From assembly GCA_963726435.1 (NCBI GenBank), contig CAVSCJ010000001.1, positions 124,001-188,000 of the forward strand: a stretch of 64,000 bases of DNA, read 5' to 3'. Positions 37,058 to 46,134 of this stretch are shown here, in pieces. The DNA comes from PALSA-660 sp963726435. Its GTDB lineage: Bacteria; Actinomycetota; Coriobacteriia; Anaerosomatales; PALSA-660. The notes below the pieces were generated by a model that saw only the letters and a program-made list of their open reading frames with translations, ran no database searches and was not told the DNA's origin. The position numbers and the translations under genes are program-made. Every line of letters starts with the position of its first letter. The stretch's first letter is position 1.

Positions 37058-37573
37058 CTACTCCTCTCCGCCCATCAGGAACGACTGTTCGATCAGCTCG
37101 GCCACCGAGGAGTGTGCGTCGAGGGGGAAGACGGGAACGCCGGCCGGCACGATCTCGGGCGTGTCGGTCATCACCGCGAACAGCCGGTCCGGCTCGCTGA
37201 TCATCTCGTCGGAGCGTGCGCGACGCACGATCTCGATGCGGACATCTCCCGCGCGCTTGAAGCCTTCGGTCAGAAGAAGGTCGGCGTCGCCGGCGGCCTC
37301 GACGAGCTGCTCGAGCGTGCTCTCCTCGGGTATGCGCCGCACGACGGCGAACTGGGTCGGAGAGGAGATCATGGCAGCGACCGAGCCGGCGCGCGCATGG
37401 CGCCACGAGTCCTTGCCAGGGACGTCGACGTCGACTTCGTGTATGTGGTGCTTGACCGTGGCCACACGCCAGCCCCGAGCGGACAGCTCGCGGATCAGGC
37501 CCTCCATGACCGTCGTCTTGCCCGAGTCGGACTTACCGACTATCGAGACCACGGGGATGCGGAACGTGGCCAC
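37058..37573 (-). CDS. mobB: Molybdopterin-guanine dinucleotide biosynthesis protein B
   Basis: 171 aa GTPase-like protein: P-loop VSIVGKSDSGKTTVMEGLI, VATVKHHIHEVDVDVPGKDSWRHARAGS, and LLLTEGFK. The family supports MobA in bis-MGD synthesis, the form needed by formate dehydrogenase. Two bases from moaA. Confidence 0.87.
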   Translation of the reverse strand: MATFRIPVVSIVGKSDSGKTTVMEGLIRELSARGWRVATVKHHIHEVDVDVPGKDSWRHARAGSVAAMISSPTQFAVVRRIPEESTLEQLVEAAGDADLLLTEGFKRAGDVRIEIVRRARSDEMISEPDRLFAVMTDTPEIVPAGVPVFPLDAHSSVAELIEQSFLMGGEE

Positions 37574-37582
37574 TTCTGTCTC

Positions 37583-37798
37583 CTAGAAGCAACCGAGGTC
37601 GCAGTTGTGGACCCGGACGCCGGCCATGTCGGCTGCGGTACCCGCCACTTTGTAGTTGATGCCGTTGTCGTCCGCGAACTTGCGCAGCACGGGGCAGGTC
37701 ATCTTGCCGTCGACGGCCTTGACGAGGATGGCCGCCTTCATCTCCTCGGTGACCTGCGCTGCCCAGCGGGGGTCTGGGGCCTGATCTCCCTTGCTCAT
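37583..37798 (-). CDS. 71-aa Cys-containing protein of the Mo/W operon, unknown
   Basis: 71 aa, clearly coding: ATG in an ATGA overlap with the moeA stop and nine bases ahead of mobB. It reads as a small helix-turn-helix-like fold (WAAQVTEEMKAAILVKAV, DGKMTCPVLRKFADDNGI) with Cys in TCPVLRK and a C-terminal HNCDLGCF. No function known to me. Possible roles are metal (Mo/W) carrier or DNA-binding regulator of the operon; both are guesses. Confidence 0.7.
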   Translation of the reverse strand: MSKGDQAPDPRWAAQVTEEMKAAILVKAVDGKMTCPVLRKFADDNGINYKVAGTAADMAGVRVHNCDLGCF

Positions 37799-39054
37799 GA
37801 CGTTCCTTCTTCCTGGTCGAGTCGGATACACTCCACAACGCTCCGGGCGGCTACTGACGACAGCCCCTCCGGAAGTGAGATCAGGCAGTTGGCGCGGTGC
37901 ATCGAACTCAGCATCGCCGAGGACTGGTTCCCGGAAAGCCGCGCCTCGTGCTCGGACGCTCCGGGCGCTGCGCCGTCGACGCGCGTGAGGACTCCGCGCA
38001 TGAAGTAGTGGCGATCGGACTTCTTGCGGATGTCCTCGGCAAGGGTCGCCAGAACGCGCGGGCGATCGAGGTCTGCGAAGCCCGCGCATCTTGCGGATCG
38101 CGGGGCGAACGAACAACTCGAAGCCTACCATCGTGGAGGTCGGGTTGCCCGGCAGTCCGAAGAAGGGCGTCCCGCCGATCGTCCCGAACGTCTGCGGTGC
38201 GCCCGGGACGCATCGCGACCTTCCAGAAGTCGAGCTCGCCCATCTGCTGCAGTACCGTCTTGACGACGTCGAAGTCGCCCATGGAGACCCCGCCCGTGGT
38301 GACCATCAGGTCGAACTCCGGAGCGCGGCCGAGCAGCGCACGCGTGTCGGCCTCGTTGTCGCGCGCGATGCCGAGGATGTGCGGCACGCCGCCGGCCGCC
38401 AGCACCTGCGCGGCGAGCGAGTACGAGTTGGAGTTGCGGATCTGGCCCGGGCCGGGCACGGTGTCGATCTCGACGAGTTCGTCGCCCGTGGAGACGATCG
38501 CGACACGTGGGCGGCGGTAGACCCGCGGCGCGGGAGTCCCCACCGCGGCCATCAGGCCTATCGACGCGGCGTTGACGACCTCGCCCGCGCGCAGCACCAG
38601 CTCGCCCACCCGAACGTCCTCACCCGCACGGCGGATGTGGTCGTCGGCTGTAGCGGCGCGTCGGACTGCGACCGTGCCGCCGGTGCTGCCGCCCTCCTCA
38701 AGGGCCTGGGTGTGCTCGACCATGACGATCGCGTCCGCGCCGGCGGGCACGGGAGCACCCGTCATGATCCGCGACGCCTCACCGGCGTCCGACGGCGACC
38801 TTCGGCATGAAGCCCGCGGCTATGTGATCCACCACGCGAAGGACGACGGGGCACTCATCGGTCGCGCCGGCCGTGTCGGCCGCCTGGACCGCGTAGCCAT
38901 CCATCGCCGAGTTGTCGAAGGGAGATACGTCGATGTCCGACACAACGTCGGCGGCGAGCACGCAGCCGAGCGAGTCGAGGATGGGAACCGTCTCGGACTC
39001 GAGCCGCGTGATGCGCTCGAGGACCATCGCTCGGGCCTGTTCGACCGACAGCAT
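37795..39054 (-). pseudogene. moeA: Molybdopterin molybdenumtransferase MoeA, about three frameshifts
   Basis: Starts MLSVEQARAMVLERI with LAADVVSDIDVSPFDNSAMDGYAV. Near 38785 the frame changes into MTGAPVPAGADAIVMVEHT, VAIVSTGDELVEID, GQIRNSNSYSLAAQVLAAGG and TTGGVSMGDFDVVK...FWKVAMRPG. Further changes near 38195 (into MVGFELFVRPAIRKM) and near 38085 (into MRGVLTRVDGAAPG) complete domain IV, ending QEEGTS. It inserts Mo or W into adenylated molybdopterin. Combined length 420 codons fits the family. Confidence 0.82.
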
Positions 39055-39057
39055 CTC

Positions 39058-40461
39058 TCACGCGCCTTTCTCGGCGAGCACCCGTTCGGGGTGCGTGTAG
39101 ACGACCATTCCGCCACCGCGGACGTAGCCGGCGACACAGATCCCGAGCGAAGCCGCGATCTCTGCAGCCAAGTCCGTGACGGCGCTCTTGCTGGCGACGA
39201 CCGGGACCCTCGCCTTCGCGGCCTTGACCGCCATCTCGTAGGAGACACGCCCCGTGGTGAGCAGGACGCCGTCGTCGGTCGGCAAACGATCGAGCCACGC
39301 GCGCCCGAGTACCTTGTCGACTGCGTTGTGCCGACCCACGTCCTCGCGGACGATAGCGACCTTGCCGCCCCCAGCGAACGCGCACGCCTGCATGCCGCCC
39401 GAGTCGCGGTACTTGACGGCAAGTTCGTTCATCGCTCGCATCCACCCCTGGAGGGCGGAGGGCGCCACGGCGAAGTCGCCCCGAACGGGCTCGAGCGAGC
39501 TCGCGTGGCCCACCGACGAGAACGTCACCCCCTTGCCGCAGCCCGACGTGATGTAGCGGCGACGGTAGGTCAGCTCATCGGGCACTTCCTCGCCGGTCTC
39601 GACGTACACGAGTCCGCGCTTGTAGTCGGCGCTGATCGCGACCAGAGCCTCTCGGTCGGTGAGCAAGCCCTCGGAGACGAGGAACCCGGCGGCCAGTTCC
39701 TCCAAGTCGTCGGGGGTGGCCTGCATGGTCGCTACCTCGACGTCGTTCATGTACACCGTCACGGGGCGCTCGACCGGCATCCGACCTCCGTGCCGATCTC
39801 CCTCGCGCACGACGATGACGCCTCGGCCGGCCTCCGCTTCCTCCGTCTCCGACTCGCGGGCGTCGGCCAGGTCCTCGGGCGTGTTCACGTTGACGAGACT
39901 TCGCAGCGAGGGATCGGCGGCGCGCAACGCCTCGAGCGACAACACGACGACCGGGACCTCGGCGTAGATGGCCACCAGCCGTCGGCGGCCCGACGCGAGA
40001 ACGCGTCGCGCGATCGGCAGGCAGTCGCGGTGGTAGAGCGCGAGCAGCGGCTCGATACCGCTCTCGGTCGCGGCAACGACCACGAGGGCGCCGTCGCGCG
40101 CGTCCCACAGCGCGCGGATGACTTCCGGCTCCAGATACGGGATGTCGGCAGCGATCGCGAGCACCCATTCGTCCGGGGTCTCGCGTAGCGCCGTCACGAG
40201 CCCTCCGAGCGGGCCGTGGTTGGGGACCTCATCGACGAGCACCGCAGTGTCGGGCGGCAGCCCCGCCTCGGCGATCTGTTCGGGCCGGTTCGTGACCACG
40301 AAGGTGTGCTCACACACCTTGGAGACGACCTCGACGACGCGGGCCAGCAGCGTCTCACCGCCGATCGGCAGCAGGGTCTTGTCCACTCCCATGCGCATCG
40401 ACCGGCCGCCCGCAAGCACGGCGGCGGTCACTGGCAGACGCTCTGTCCGACTCGGGCCCAT
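39058..40461 (-). CDS. MobA-FdhD fusion: Mo/W-cofactor guanylyltransferase joined to formate dehydrogenase sulfurtransferase
   Basis: 467 aa, intact. Residues about 10-200: MobA (AAVLAGGRSMRMGVDKTLLPIGG, ADIPYLEPEVI, PLLALYHRDC). Residues about 215-467: FdhD (YRRRYITSGCGKGV, GGMQACAFAGGG, VREDVGRHNAVDKVLG, TTGRVSYEMAVKA, SAVTDLA). FdhD carries sulfur from a cysteine desulfurase to the bis-MGD of FdhA. The fusion ties cofactor dinucleotide formation to enzyme activation. Only one Cys of the usual FdhD CXXC loop is present (GCGKG). Start chosen at 40461 for its GAAGGTGAGG. Confidence 0.88.
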   Translation of the reverse strand: MGPSRTERLPVTAAVLAGGRSMRMGVDKTLLPIGGETLLARVVEVVSKVCEHTFVVTNRPEQIAEAGLPPDTAVLVDEVPNHGPLGGLVTALRETPDEWVLAIAADIPYLEPEVIRALWDARDGALVVVAATESGIEPLLALYHRDCLPIARRVLASGRRRLVAIYAEVPVVVLSLEALRAADPSLRSLVNVNTPEDLADARESETEEAEAGRGVIVVREGDRHGGRMPVERPVTVYMNDVEVATMQATPDDLEELAAGFLVSEGLLTDREALVAISADYKRGLVYVETGEEVPDELTYRRRYITSGCGKGVTFSSVGHASSLEPVRGDFAVAPSALQGWMRAMNELAVKYRDSGGMQACAFAGGGKVAIVREDVGRHNAVDKVLGRAWLDRLPTDDGVLLTTGRVSYEMAVKAAKARVPVVASKSAVTDLAAEIAASLGICVAGYVRGGGMVVYTHPERVLAEKGA

Positions 40462-40539
40462 CCTCACCTTCGCCTCTTCATAGCGGCCTCGCCAGCCGGT
40501 GCCGGCCGACGAGCGCGAGATTTCATAGTACTGCAAGGC

Positions 40540-41674
40540 TCAGTCGGCAGGCCGCATCCGCACCGCAGTGGCCTTGAACACCGCGACGACCCGCTTGCCG
40601 GTCTCCAGACCCAACTCCGCGACCGCGGCGCGCGATACCGAAGCTGCGAATCGCGCGCCAGCGCGCTCGAGCGTCACGTGGACGGTGCCGCCTTGCGGGC
40701 GCACCGCCGTCGACGGTCACGTCCAGGTGGTTGCGGGCGCTGCCGGCGGCAGCTGCGCGTCCGCCTCGTAGAGGGTCACGTCCTCGGGGCGAACGCGACC
40801 AGCATCACCTGAGTCCCGACGGGCAACTCCACGGTCGAGTAGAGCGTGGAACCGCCGCAGTCTACCTGCGACAGGCCGTCGCTCGACGCGACGACACGGC
40901 CGCGAAGCGACGGCTCCATCCCAACGAACGCGGCGTGCCAGTCGTCCGCGGGCAGTCCCACGACCTCAGTCGGGGAGCCCTTCGGCCACGATGCGGCCGT
41001 CGCGCATCACGCACATGAGACCGGCGACGGCGGCCGCCTCGTCCTGGTCGTGCGTCACGTAGATCGCCGTCACCTGCTCCGAGGAGAGGATCCTGGAGAA
41101 CTCGGCGGTGAGCTCGCGCTTCAGCAGAGGATCCAGGTAGGACAGCGGCTCGTCGAGAAGCAGCAGGCTCGGCTTCAGGACGAGAGCGCGCGCGAGCGCG
41201 ACACGCTGCGCTTCGCCGCCGGAGAGAGTGAGCGCGCTGCGCTTCTCCCATCCGGTCAGGCCGACTCGGGCGAGTCCCTCCGCTACGCGCTCCCTGCGCT
41301 CGGGGCCGGCCACGTGGCGAAGCCGCAGGCCGTAGCCGACGTTCGCCCCGACGGTGCCCCGCAGGAGGTATGGCTTCTGGAAGATCGCGGCGATCGTGCG
41401 TCGTGTCGCTCAGGTCCCCACGGCGAACGATCTCCTCGCCGATCAACACGCGTCCGGCGGTCGGCCGCTCGAGCAGGCCGAGAACGCGCAGCAGCGTCGA
41501 CTTCCCGGCACCCGAGGCGCCGAGGATCGCATAGGTGATCCCGGGAGGGATGTTGATCGCCGGTACGTCGAGCACCGTGCGCTTCCGGTAGACGACCCGC
41601 AGTCCCTCGCCCCGGACCGAGACCGCGGGCGACGGCGCACCGTGCAGCGAGGGGGTGATCACGTCACCGCTCAT
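40540..41674 (-). pseudogene. tupC: Tungstate ABC transporter ATPase with TOBE domain, frameshifted
   Basis: ATG at 41674 inside the 3' end of tupB. Walker A GASGAGKST and VLIGEEIVRR sit in the first frame; after a change near 41405 the signature LSGGEAQRVALARAL, Walker B LLLLDEPLS and THDQDEAAA appear; further changes near 40965, 40790, 40745 and 40700 reveal a C-terminal molybdate/tungstate-binding TOBE repeat (SARNHLDV..., LERAGARFAASVSRAAV, FKATAVRM). Drives tungstate import with TupB. Confidence 0.78.
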
Positions 41675-42370
41675 AGCTGACCCCGGTGTTCTGCACGGTC
41701 GTGAGGACGACGTTCACCATCAGCGCGATCCCGATCAGGATCATCGCCCATGCTGTGGCTTTCGAGAACTCGCCCCGACGAACGTCGGCCATGATCGCGG
41801 TCGTCATGACGTCCGTGTAGCCCTCGATGCCGCCGCCGACGATGGAGACGGCCCCGACCTCCGAGATGATCGCGCCGAAGCCCGCGATGATCGAGACGAT
41901 GATGCCGCCGCGAACCTCCTTCAGGATGGCGAGGCCCTCCTGCCGACGCGATGCGCCCGAGCGCCCGCAGCTGGTACCGCAGGTCGCGAGGCACGGCGGC
42001 GACAGCCGCGGCCGACACGCCGATCACGAGCGGCGCGGCGAGGATGACCTGGGCGATGACCATGCCTTGAGGCGTGAAGAGCAGGTCGAGGAAGCCGAGG
42101 GGGCCGGACCGCGAGAGGGCCATGTAGACGAAGAGCCCGACGACCACGGGCGGGAATCCCATGGCCGTGTTCACGAGGATCATGATCGCACCGCGCCCGC
42201 CGAAGCGGCTCATCCCGAGTGCGTAGCCGAGCGGGAGTCCGATGATGGTGGCGATCACGACGGCCGAGCCCGACACCATCAGCGAGAGCGAAGATGACCG
42301 GCCACACGGTGACGTCGCCGCCGGTCAGAAGCTTGAACGCTTCGCGTATCGCCGTGGCGTAGACCTCCAT
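41664..42370 (-). pseudogene. tupB: Tungstate ABC transporter permease, two frameshifts
   Basis: MEVYATAIREAFKLLTGGD start. After a change near 42290: IIGLPLGYALG, GFPPVVVGLFVYMALSRSGPLGFLDLLFTPQGMVIAQVILAAPL; after a change near 41945: AGFGAIISEVGAVSIVGGGIEGYT and TVQNTGVSYER at the end. The SRSGPLGFLDLLFTP block is, to my knowledge, typical of TupB rather than ModB, so tungstate is the likely substrate. Overlaps tupC by 11 bases. Confidence 0.78.
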
Positions 42371-42390
42371 GCGGCTCCGTCCGAAGAAGG

Positions 42391-42422
42391 TCCCGGCCGG
42401 CCGCCGCAGCGGCCGGCCGGGA
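42391..42422 (-). terminator. Intercistronic hairpin between tupA and tupB
   Basis: Perfect 14-bp inverted repeat TCCCGGCCGGCCGC with a CGCA loop. Placed after the binding-protein gene it would let tupA transcripts accumulate above tupBC, as is usual for ABC importers. Confidence 0.7.
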
Positions 42423-42457
42423 TCACGTCACCAATGTGACTCCGTGCGGTTCCTAGC

Positions 42458-43645
42458 CTAGTACGAACCGGCGTTCGGCGTGAACAGGCTCTTGCCGAAG
42501 GTGTCGATGCCGTAGTCGCGGATGATCGCTTGGCCAGCCGCGGACTCTGATCCAGCGCCTGAAGTCCTGCGCGCCTTCCCAGTTGCGGGCCTTGGCGACC
42601 TCGATGACGCTGTACTGGTTGAAGTAGCGCGAATCGCCCTCGTTGACGATCCGCGAGGTGCTTCACGGTCTGCAGGTTGTTCCGTTCAGCCACGTGGCGT
42701 TGTCGGCCAGCGTGTAGCGCTCTCTCCGTCGCTCGCAGCTTGGAGCGCCTGGGCCATGCCCATCGTGCCCGACGCCTTGTACCAGCTCTGGCCTATCTGC
42801 GGGTTGCCGAGCGAGGGCCCAGATCTCCTTCTCCTTGGCGTTGGTTCCCGAGTTGTCGTTGCGCGACCAGAAGGTCGATCCGGTCGACGCGATCTTGCCG
42901 AAGGCCACCTGGGCGGAGTCGGACTGCGCGATGCCGGCGGGTTCGCCGTGGGGCCGACGAGGACGTAGTCGTTGTACATGACCTTGAAGCGGGTCAGGCC
43001 CTTGTGAGCGGAGAGGCAGCGGCCTGCCGACGATGCCCGTTCATGAAGTTGATCTCGGCCGCCGGGCTGTGGGTGAGCAGCACGTCGGCGTCACCGGAGC
43101 CGCCCAGCGCGATCGCCGCACCCGAACCGACGAAGGTCGCCTTCAGCGCGTACTCGGGGCAGCGTGCGGAGGAACGTCGGCCGCAGCGCCTCGAACAGAC
43201 CGGAGTCACGCGTCGACGTCGTCGACGCGAGCGTGAGCTGGTACTTGACGCCCGGGCCCTTGCGCACGATCAGTCTCGCGGTCCTCGACAGGCCCTTCGC
43301 GGAGACCGTGTAGCGGGACCGGATGTAGAACGTGCCGCCGAGCTTGGGCAAGTACTTGAAGCTCCAGCGACCCGTGCTCGAGATCGTCGCTTGTCCGACG
43401 AGCGTCCAGAAGGTGCGGCCGGGCTTGCGGATCTCGATCCGGATCTTCTTGCCGTGGGTCGACGCGGCGATCCGACCGGAGACCGTGAAGGTCTTCGCCG
43501 TCGGGAGGTATAGCGGCGTGATGAGCGTCGAGTGCGGCACCGCCGCAACGGCGACCGCCGGTACCACGACTGCCGCGAGCATGGCGGCCCCGGCCGTGAC
43601 AAGGGCCAGCCGCCGCAGAAGCGGCATCTCCTTCGAGTGGCGCAT
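42458..43645 (-). pseudogene. tupA: Tungstate-binding protein with N-terminal surface domain, many frameshifts
   Basis: Signal peptide residues 1-35, then a domain of about 95 residues (FTVSGRIAASTHGKKIRIEIRK, FWTLVGQATISSTGRWSFKY, ARLIVRK) related to the surface domain of the nearby cytochromes, then TupA proper: LASTTSTRDSGLFEALRPTF, and in changing frames ALKATFVGSGAAIALG, GDADVLLTHSPAAE, YNDYVLVGPTANP, FGKIASTGSTFWSRNDNSGTNAKEKEIW, GQSWYKASGTMGMAQALQAAS, YTLADNATWL and SLFTPNAGSY. At least seven frame changes. The TTSTxDSG start and NDxSGTxxKE block are TupA marks. Confidence 0.8.
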
Positions 43646-43651
43646 GTACTC

Positions 43652-43752
43652 TCCTTTCCAAGGTGGGAGGCCGCGTGGTTTCCCACTTCGACCCTATCGT
43701 CCCGGCTGCCGTAGTGAGCGCCTTGCCACCAAGGGCTGGTCCGGGATCGGAG
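43652..43752 (-). promoter_or_regulatory. Conserved structured leader element, copy B (tupABC)
   Basis: CTCCGATCCCGG at the 5' side pairs with CCGGGA at 43705-43699; then CGATAGGGT, hairpin GTGG-GAAA-CCAC, GGCCTCCCACC and GGAAAGGAG, which is the tupA ribosome site. Here the element ends directly on the Shine-Dalgarno, suggesting translation control. A GCGCCGC/GCGGCGC hairpin with CGCA loop precedes it (43753-43771). Confidence 0.68.
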
Positions 43753-43797
43753 CCGCGCCGCTGCGGCGGCGCGATGGAACCGTGTGCGGAGATGCGG

Positions 43798-44437
43798 CTA
43801 CTTCACGCGCACCATGCTCGCGGCGACCGCCTTGAGCTGAGCCAGGCTCAGGTCCCCCTGAAGCTCGGCGTAGTTGCCGCCCTTGTAGTAGACGATCATC
43901 GGCGGAGACGAGAGGTCCTCCGGATCCTGATACACGACGTCGGCGGTGTCGGTCCCCCATGGGACCTTGCCCGCGGAGACGATGTCCTGCAAGCGCTCCT
44001 TCGGGCTCCCCTGCGTGAAGATCAGCACCTTCTCGCCGTTCAGGTAGATGATGTCGCAGATCAGGCCCGTGCCCGTGTCGAGTTCGAGGACGTCGACGGT
44101 GTCGATCTTGTAGCCGCTCGGTACCGTCTTCGGGAACCACACCGGTATCTTGACGCCCTTGGCGTACTTGCCCACCTTGGCCGGCCAAAGGGTCGGAGCG
44201 GCCGGCTGCGGTGCGACCGTGGCGCCAGTGGACGATACGGGGAGCGGTCGGCTCGACACTCGGAGTCGGAATCTCCGCCTGAACGGTCCCGGTGGAATCG
44301 ACAGCGCCGGTCTCGGTGTTCGGCTCGTCGATGCTCCGGCAACCCGCGAGGGTCAGAACGACGGCCAGCGACAGGGCCAGCACCGACGCAGTGATCAGTG
44401 CCCCCCGATGCGGGGGCAGGTCGAAGAACCGGCGCAT
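43798..44437 (-). CDS. Putative lipoprotein, one frameshift
   Basis: N-terminus MRRFFDLPPHRGALITASVLALSLAVVLTLAGCRS is a lipoprotein signal with a lipobox Cys. A Thr/Pro linker follows; the frame changes near 44235 and the mature domain continues with PVWFPKTVPSGYKIDTVDVLEL, IYLNGEKVLIFTQGSP and MIVYYKGGNYAELQGDLS. The domain is unknown to me, similar in style to the C-terminal domain of 1158-2042. First gene after LysR and just ahead of tupABC, with its own copy of the leader element, so a role in W/Mo capture or sensing at the surface is plausible. Confidence 0.65.
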
Positions 44438-44445
44438 GTTGGTCT

Positions 44446-44545
44446 CCTTTTCAAGTCCGGAAGGCGGCGGCGTTTCCGCTCGTCACCCTATCGTCCCGGT
44501 AGCCGTGGCGAGCGCCTGCCGCTTTGGGCCCTCCGGGATCGGAGA
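44446..44545 (-). promoter_or_regulatory. Conserved structured leader element, copy A (lipoprotein/tup unit)
   Basis: CTCCGATCCCGG with CCGGGA (44499-44494), CGATAGGGTG, hairpin GCG-GAAA-CGC, GCCTTCCGG and GAAAAGGAG as ribosome site. The 5' hairpin GCGCCGA-CGCA-TCGGCGC (44547-44564) is shared in shape with copy B. Confidence 0.68.
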
Positions 44546-44642
44546 TGCGCCGATGCGTCGGCGCGGACCCGAGGATACACCTAAACCGCGCGAGTGCGTA
44601 CCAGACTTCACGATCCCACGAGACCGACGGCAACGCGCGCTG

Positions 44643-45533
44643 CTACGCCAACTCGACGCGCAGGTGGTCCGACAGGGCGACCGCGGCGCGGGAACGCGCG
44701 CCACGCGGGGACACGACGTAGAAGGGCCGCGCCACGGGGAAGCCGGGGGCTGCGACCTGGGCGACGGTGCCCAAAGCGAGCGCCTTGTCGGCCATCCAAT
44801 GACTCACCACTCCGACGCCCATGCCGCCCTCGACCGCGTTCACGATGGCCTCGCTCGTGCCGAGCTCCATCACCACGTTCAGATCGCTCGGTTCGATCCC
44901 GCCCTCGCGGAGTGCGCGCTCGAAGACGATGCGGGTGCCCGAACCGCTCTCTCGCACGATGAAGGGGTGCTCGGCGACTTCCGAGAGCGGCACTTCCCTG
45001 CGTTCGGCCAGCGCGCTGTCGGGCGGACAGACCATCAGCAGGCGGTCGGTGCCCATCTCCTCGTACTCCACCTTGACGCCCGGGATGCGCGCTCCGGTCA
45101 TGCCGAGATGCGCCTCCCCCGCCTCCACCCTTGCGACCACGTCGGCCGAGTCGTAGACACGCAAGGACACGCTGACCTCGGGGTAAGCGCGCAGGAACGA
45201 CCCCAGCAGGCGCGGCAGGATGTACTGACCCGGCGTCGTGGAGACGGCAAGCTCGAGGTGACCACCCACCGTGTCGGTTAGGCGCTCGATCTCGACGCGG
45301 GCGTCGTCGAGCTCGGCCAGGACGCGTCGGGCGAAGGGCAGGAGCGCTCGCCCGGCCTCGGTCAGGTCCACTTTGCGATAGCGGCGCTCCAGCAGCGTGG
45401 CGCCGAGATCGGACTCGAGGCCCTGGATCTGCATGGTGACTGCCGGCTGGGACAGCCCCGTGGCGCGGGCGGCCTCGCTGAACGAGCCGTTGTCCACGAC
45501 CGCCACGAACGCCCGCACCTGGTTGATGTTCAT
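44643..45533 (-). CDS. LysR-family transcriptional regulator
   Basis: 296 aa. N-terminal winged helix (VRAFVAVVDNGSFSEAARATGLSQPAVTMQIQGLE) and a substrate-binding domain (STTPGQYILPRLLGSFLRAYPEV, RESGSGTRIVFERAL, MGVGVVS) of the CysB/CbbR group. LysR proteins of this type are often linked to selenium or sulfur genes; here it heads the Mo/W unit in the same direction and diverges from the Fur gene. Effector unknown. Confidence 0.85.
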   Translation of the reverse strand: MNINQVRAFVAVVDNGSFSEAARATGLSQPAVTMQIQGLESDLGATLLERRYRKVDLTEAGRALLPFARRVLAELDDARVEIERLTDTVGGHLELAVSTTPGQYILPRLLGSFLRAYPEVSVSLRVYDSADVVARVEAGEAHLGMTGARIPGVKVEYEEMGTDRLLMVCPPDSALAERREVPLSEVAEHPFIVRESGSGTRIVFERALREGGIEPSDLNVVMELGTSEAIVNAVEGGMGVGVVSHWMADKALALGTVAQVAAPGFPVARPFYVVSPRGARSRAAVALSDHLRVELA

Positions 45534-45632
45534 GGCCAGAGGCCCCTCTCCCGCGATGACCGCCGTGACTATCTGCTATCACGCATTCGAATCATAGGGC
45601 ACCACAGGCGTGAGCGACGCGACCCTGGCGGG

Positions 45633-45660
45633 TATAGTTCGTGAGAACGATTCTCACGAA
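45633..45660 (+). promoter_or_regulatory. Fur-type palindrome overlapping promoter and start codon
   Basis: A perfect inverted repeat (arm TTCGTGAGAA, three-base centre CGA, then the complementary arm) spans 45638-45660. A -10-like TATAGT (45633-45638) abuts it and the GTG start of the Fur-family gene (45641) lies inside it. Binding would shut off both transcription and start, so autoregulation is likely; control of the downstream metal transporter follows. Confidence 0.7.
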
Positions 45661-46129
45661 GGGTCCCAGCGATGCCGCAGACGTTCACCCGCCCCCGCGG
45701 CAGGACCTCATCGCCCGCGCGTACGGGAGAGGGCGCGCGAGCGCGCAGCGCCTCGCCGTGGCTCGGGCGGCAGAACGGGCGGGTGGCGCGTTCACGGTCC
45801 ACGACCTCGCGGCGCTCGCTCGCGACGAAGACCCGCGCATCTCGACCGCCACGGTCTACCGCTGCGTGGCCGCCATGGCGGCGGCAGGTCACCTCTCCCA
45901 CGTGGGAGAGCGCGGAGGAGCGGCCCTGTGGGCACGGTGCGACGCCGCGGAACACCACCACCACCTGGTGTGCACGGAATGCGGGGCGACCGCCTACGCC
46001 GCGTGCCCCGTCGACGAGCGGGCGCTCGCTACGACAGCGCCCGACGGCTTCACCGTGACCTCCCACGACGTGCGCCTCTACGGGCTCTGCGCGGCGTGCG
46101 CCGGCCACGCCGGCCGGACCGGGAGCTGA
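45641..46129 (+). CDS. Fur-family metal regulator
   Basis: 162 aa. DNA-binding part: SAQRLAVARAAERAGGAFTVHDLAALARDEDPRISTATVYRCVAAMAAAGHL. Metal sites: AEHHHHLVCTECG with a later CAACAGH pair giving the Cys4 zinc site. The only in-frame start with a promoter is the GTG in the palindrome; no ribosome site is visible, so the mRNA may be leaderless. With cbiMQO downstream a nickel- or zinc/iron-responsive role is likely (Nur/Zur-like), not decided by sequence. Confidence 0.85.
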   Translation: MRTILTKGPSDAADVHPPPRQDLIARAYGRGRASAQRLAVARAAERAGGAFTVHDLAALARDEDPRISTATVYRCVAAMAAAGHLSHVGERGGAALWARCDAAEHHHHLVCTECGATAYAACPVDERALATTAPDGFTVTSHDVRLYGLCAACAGHAGRTGS

Positions 46130-46134
46130 GGTCC

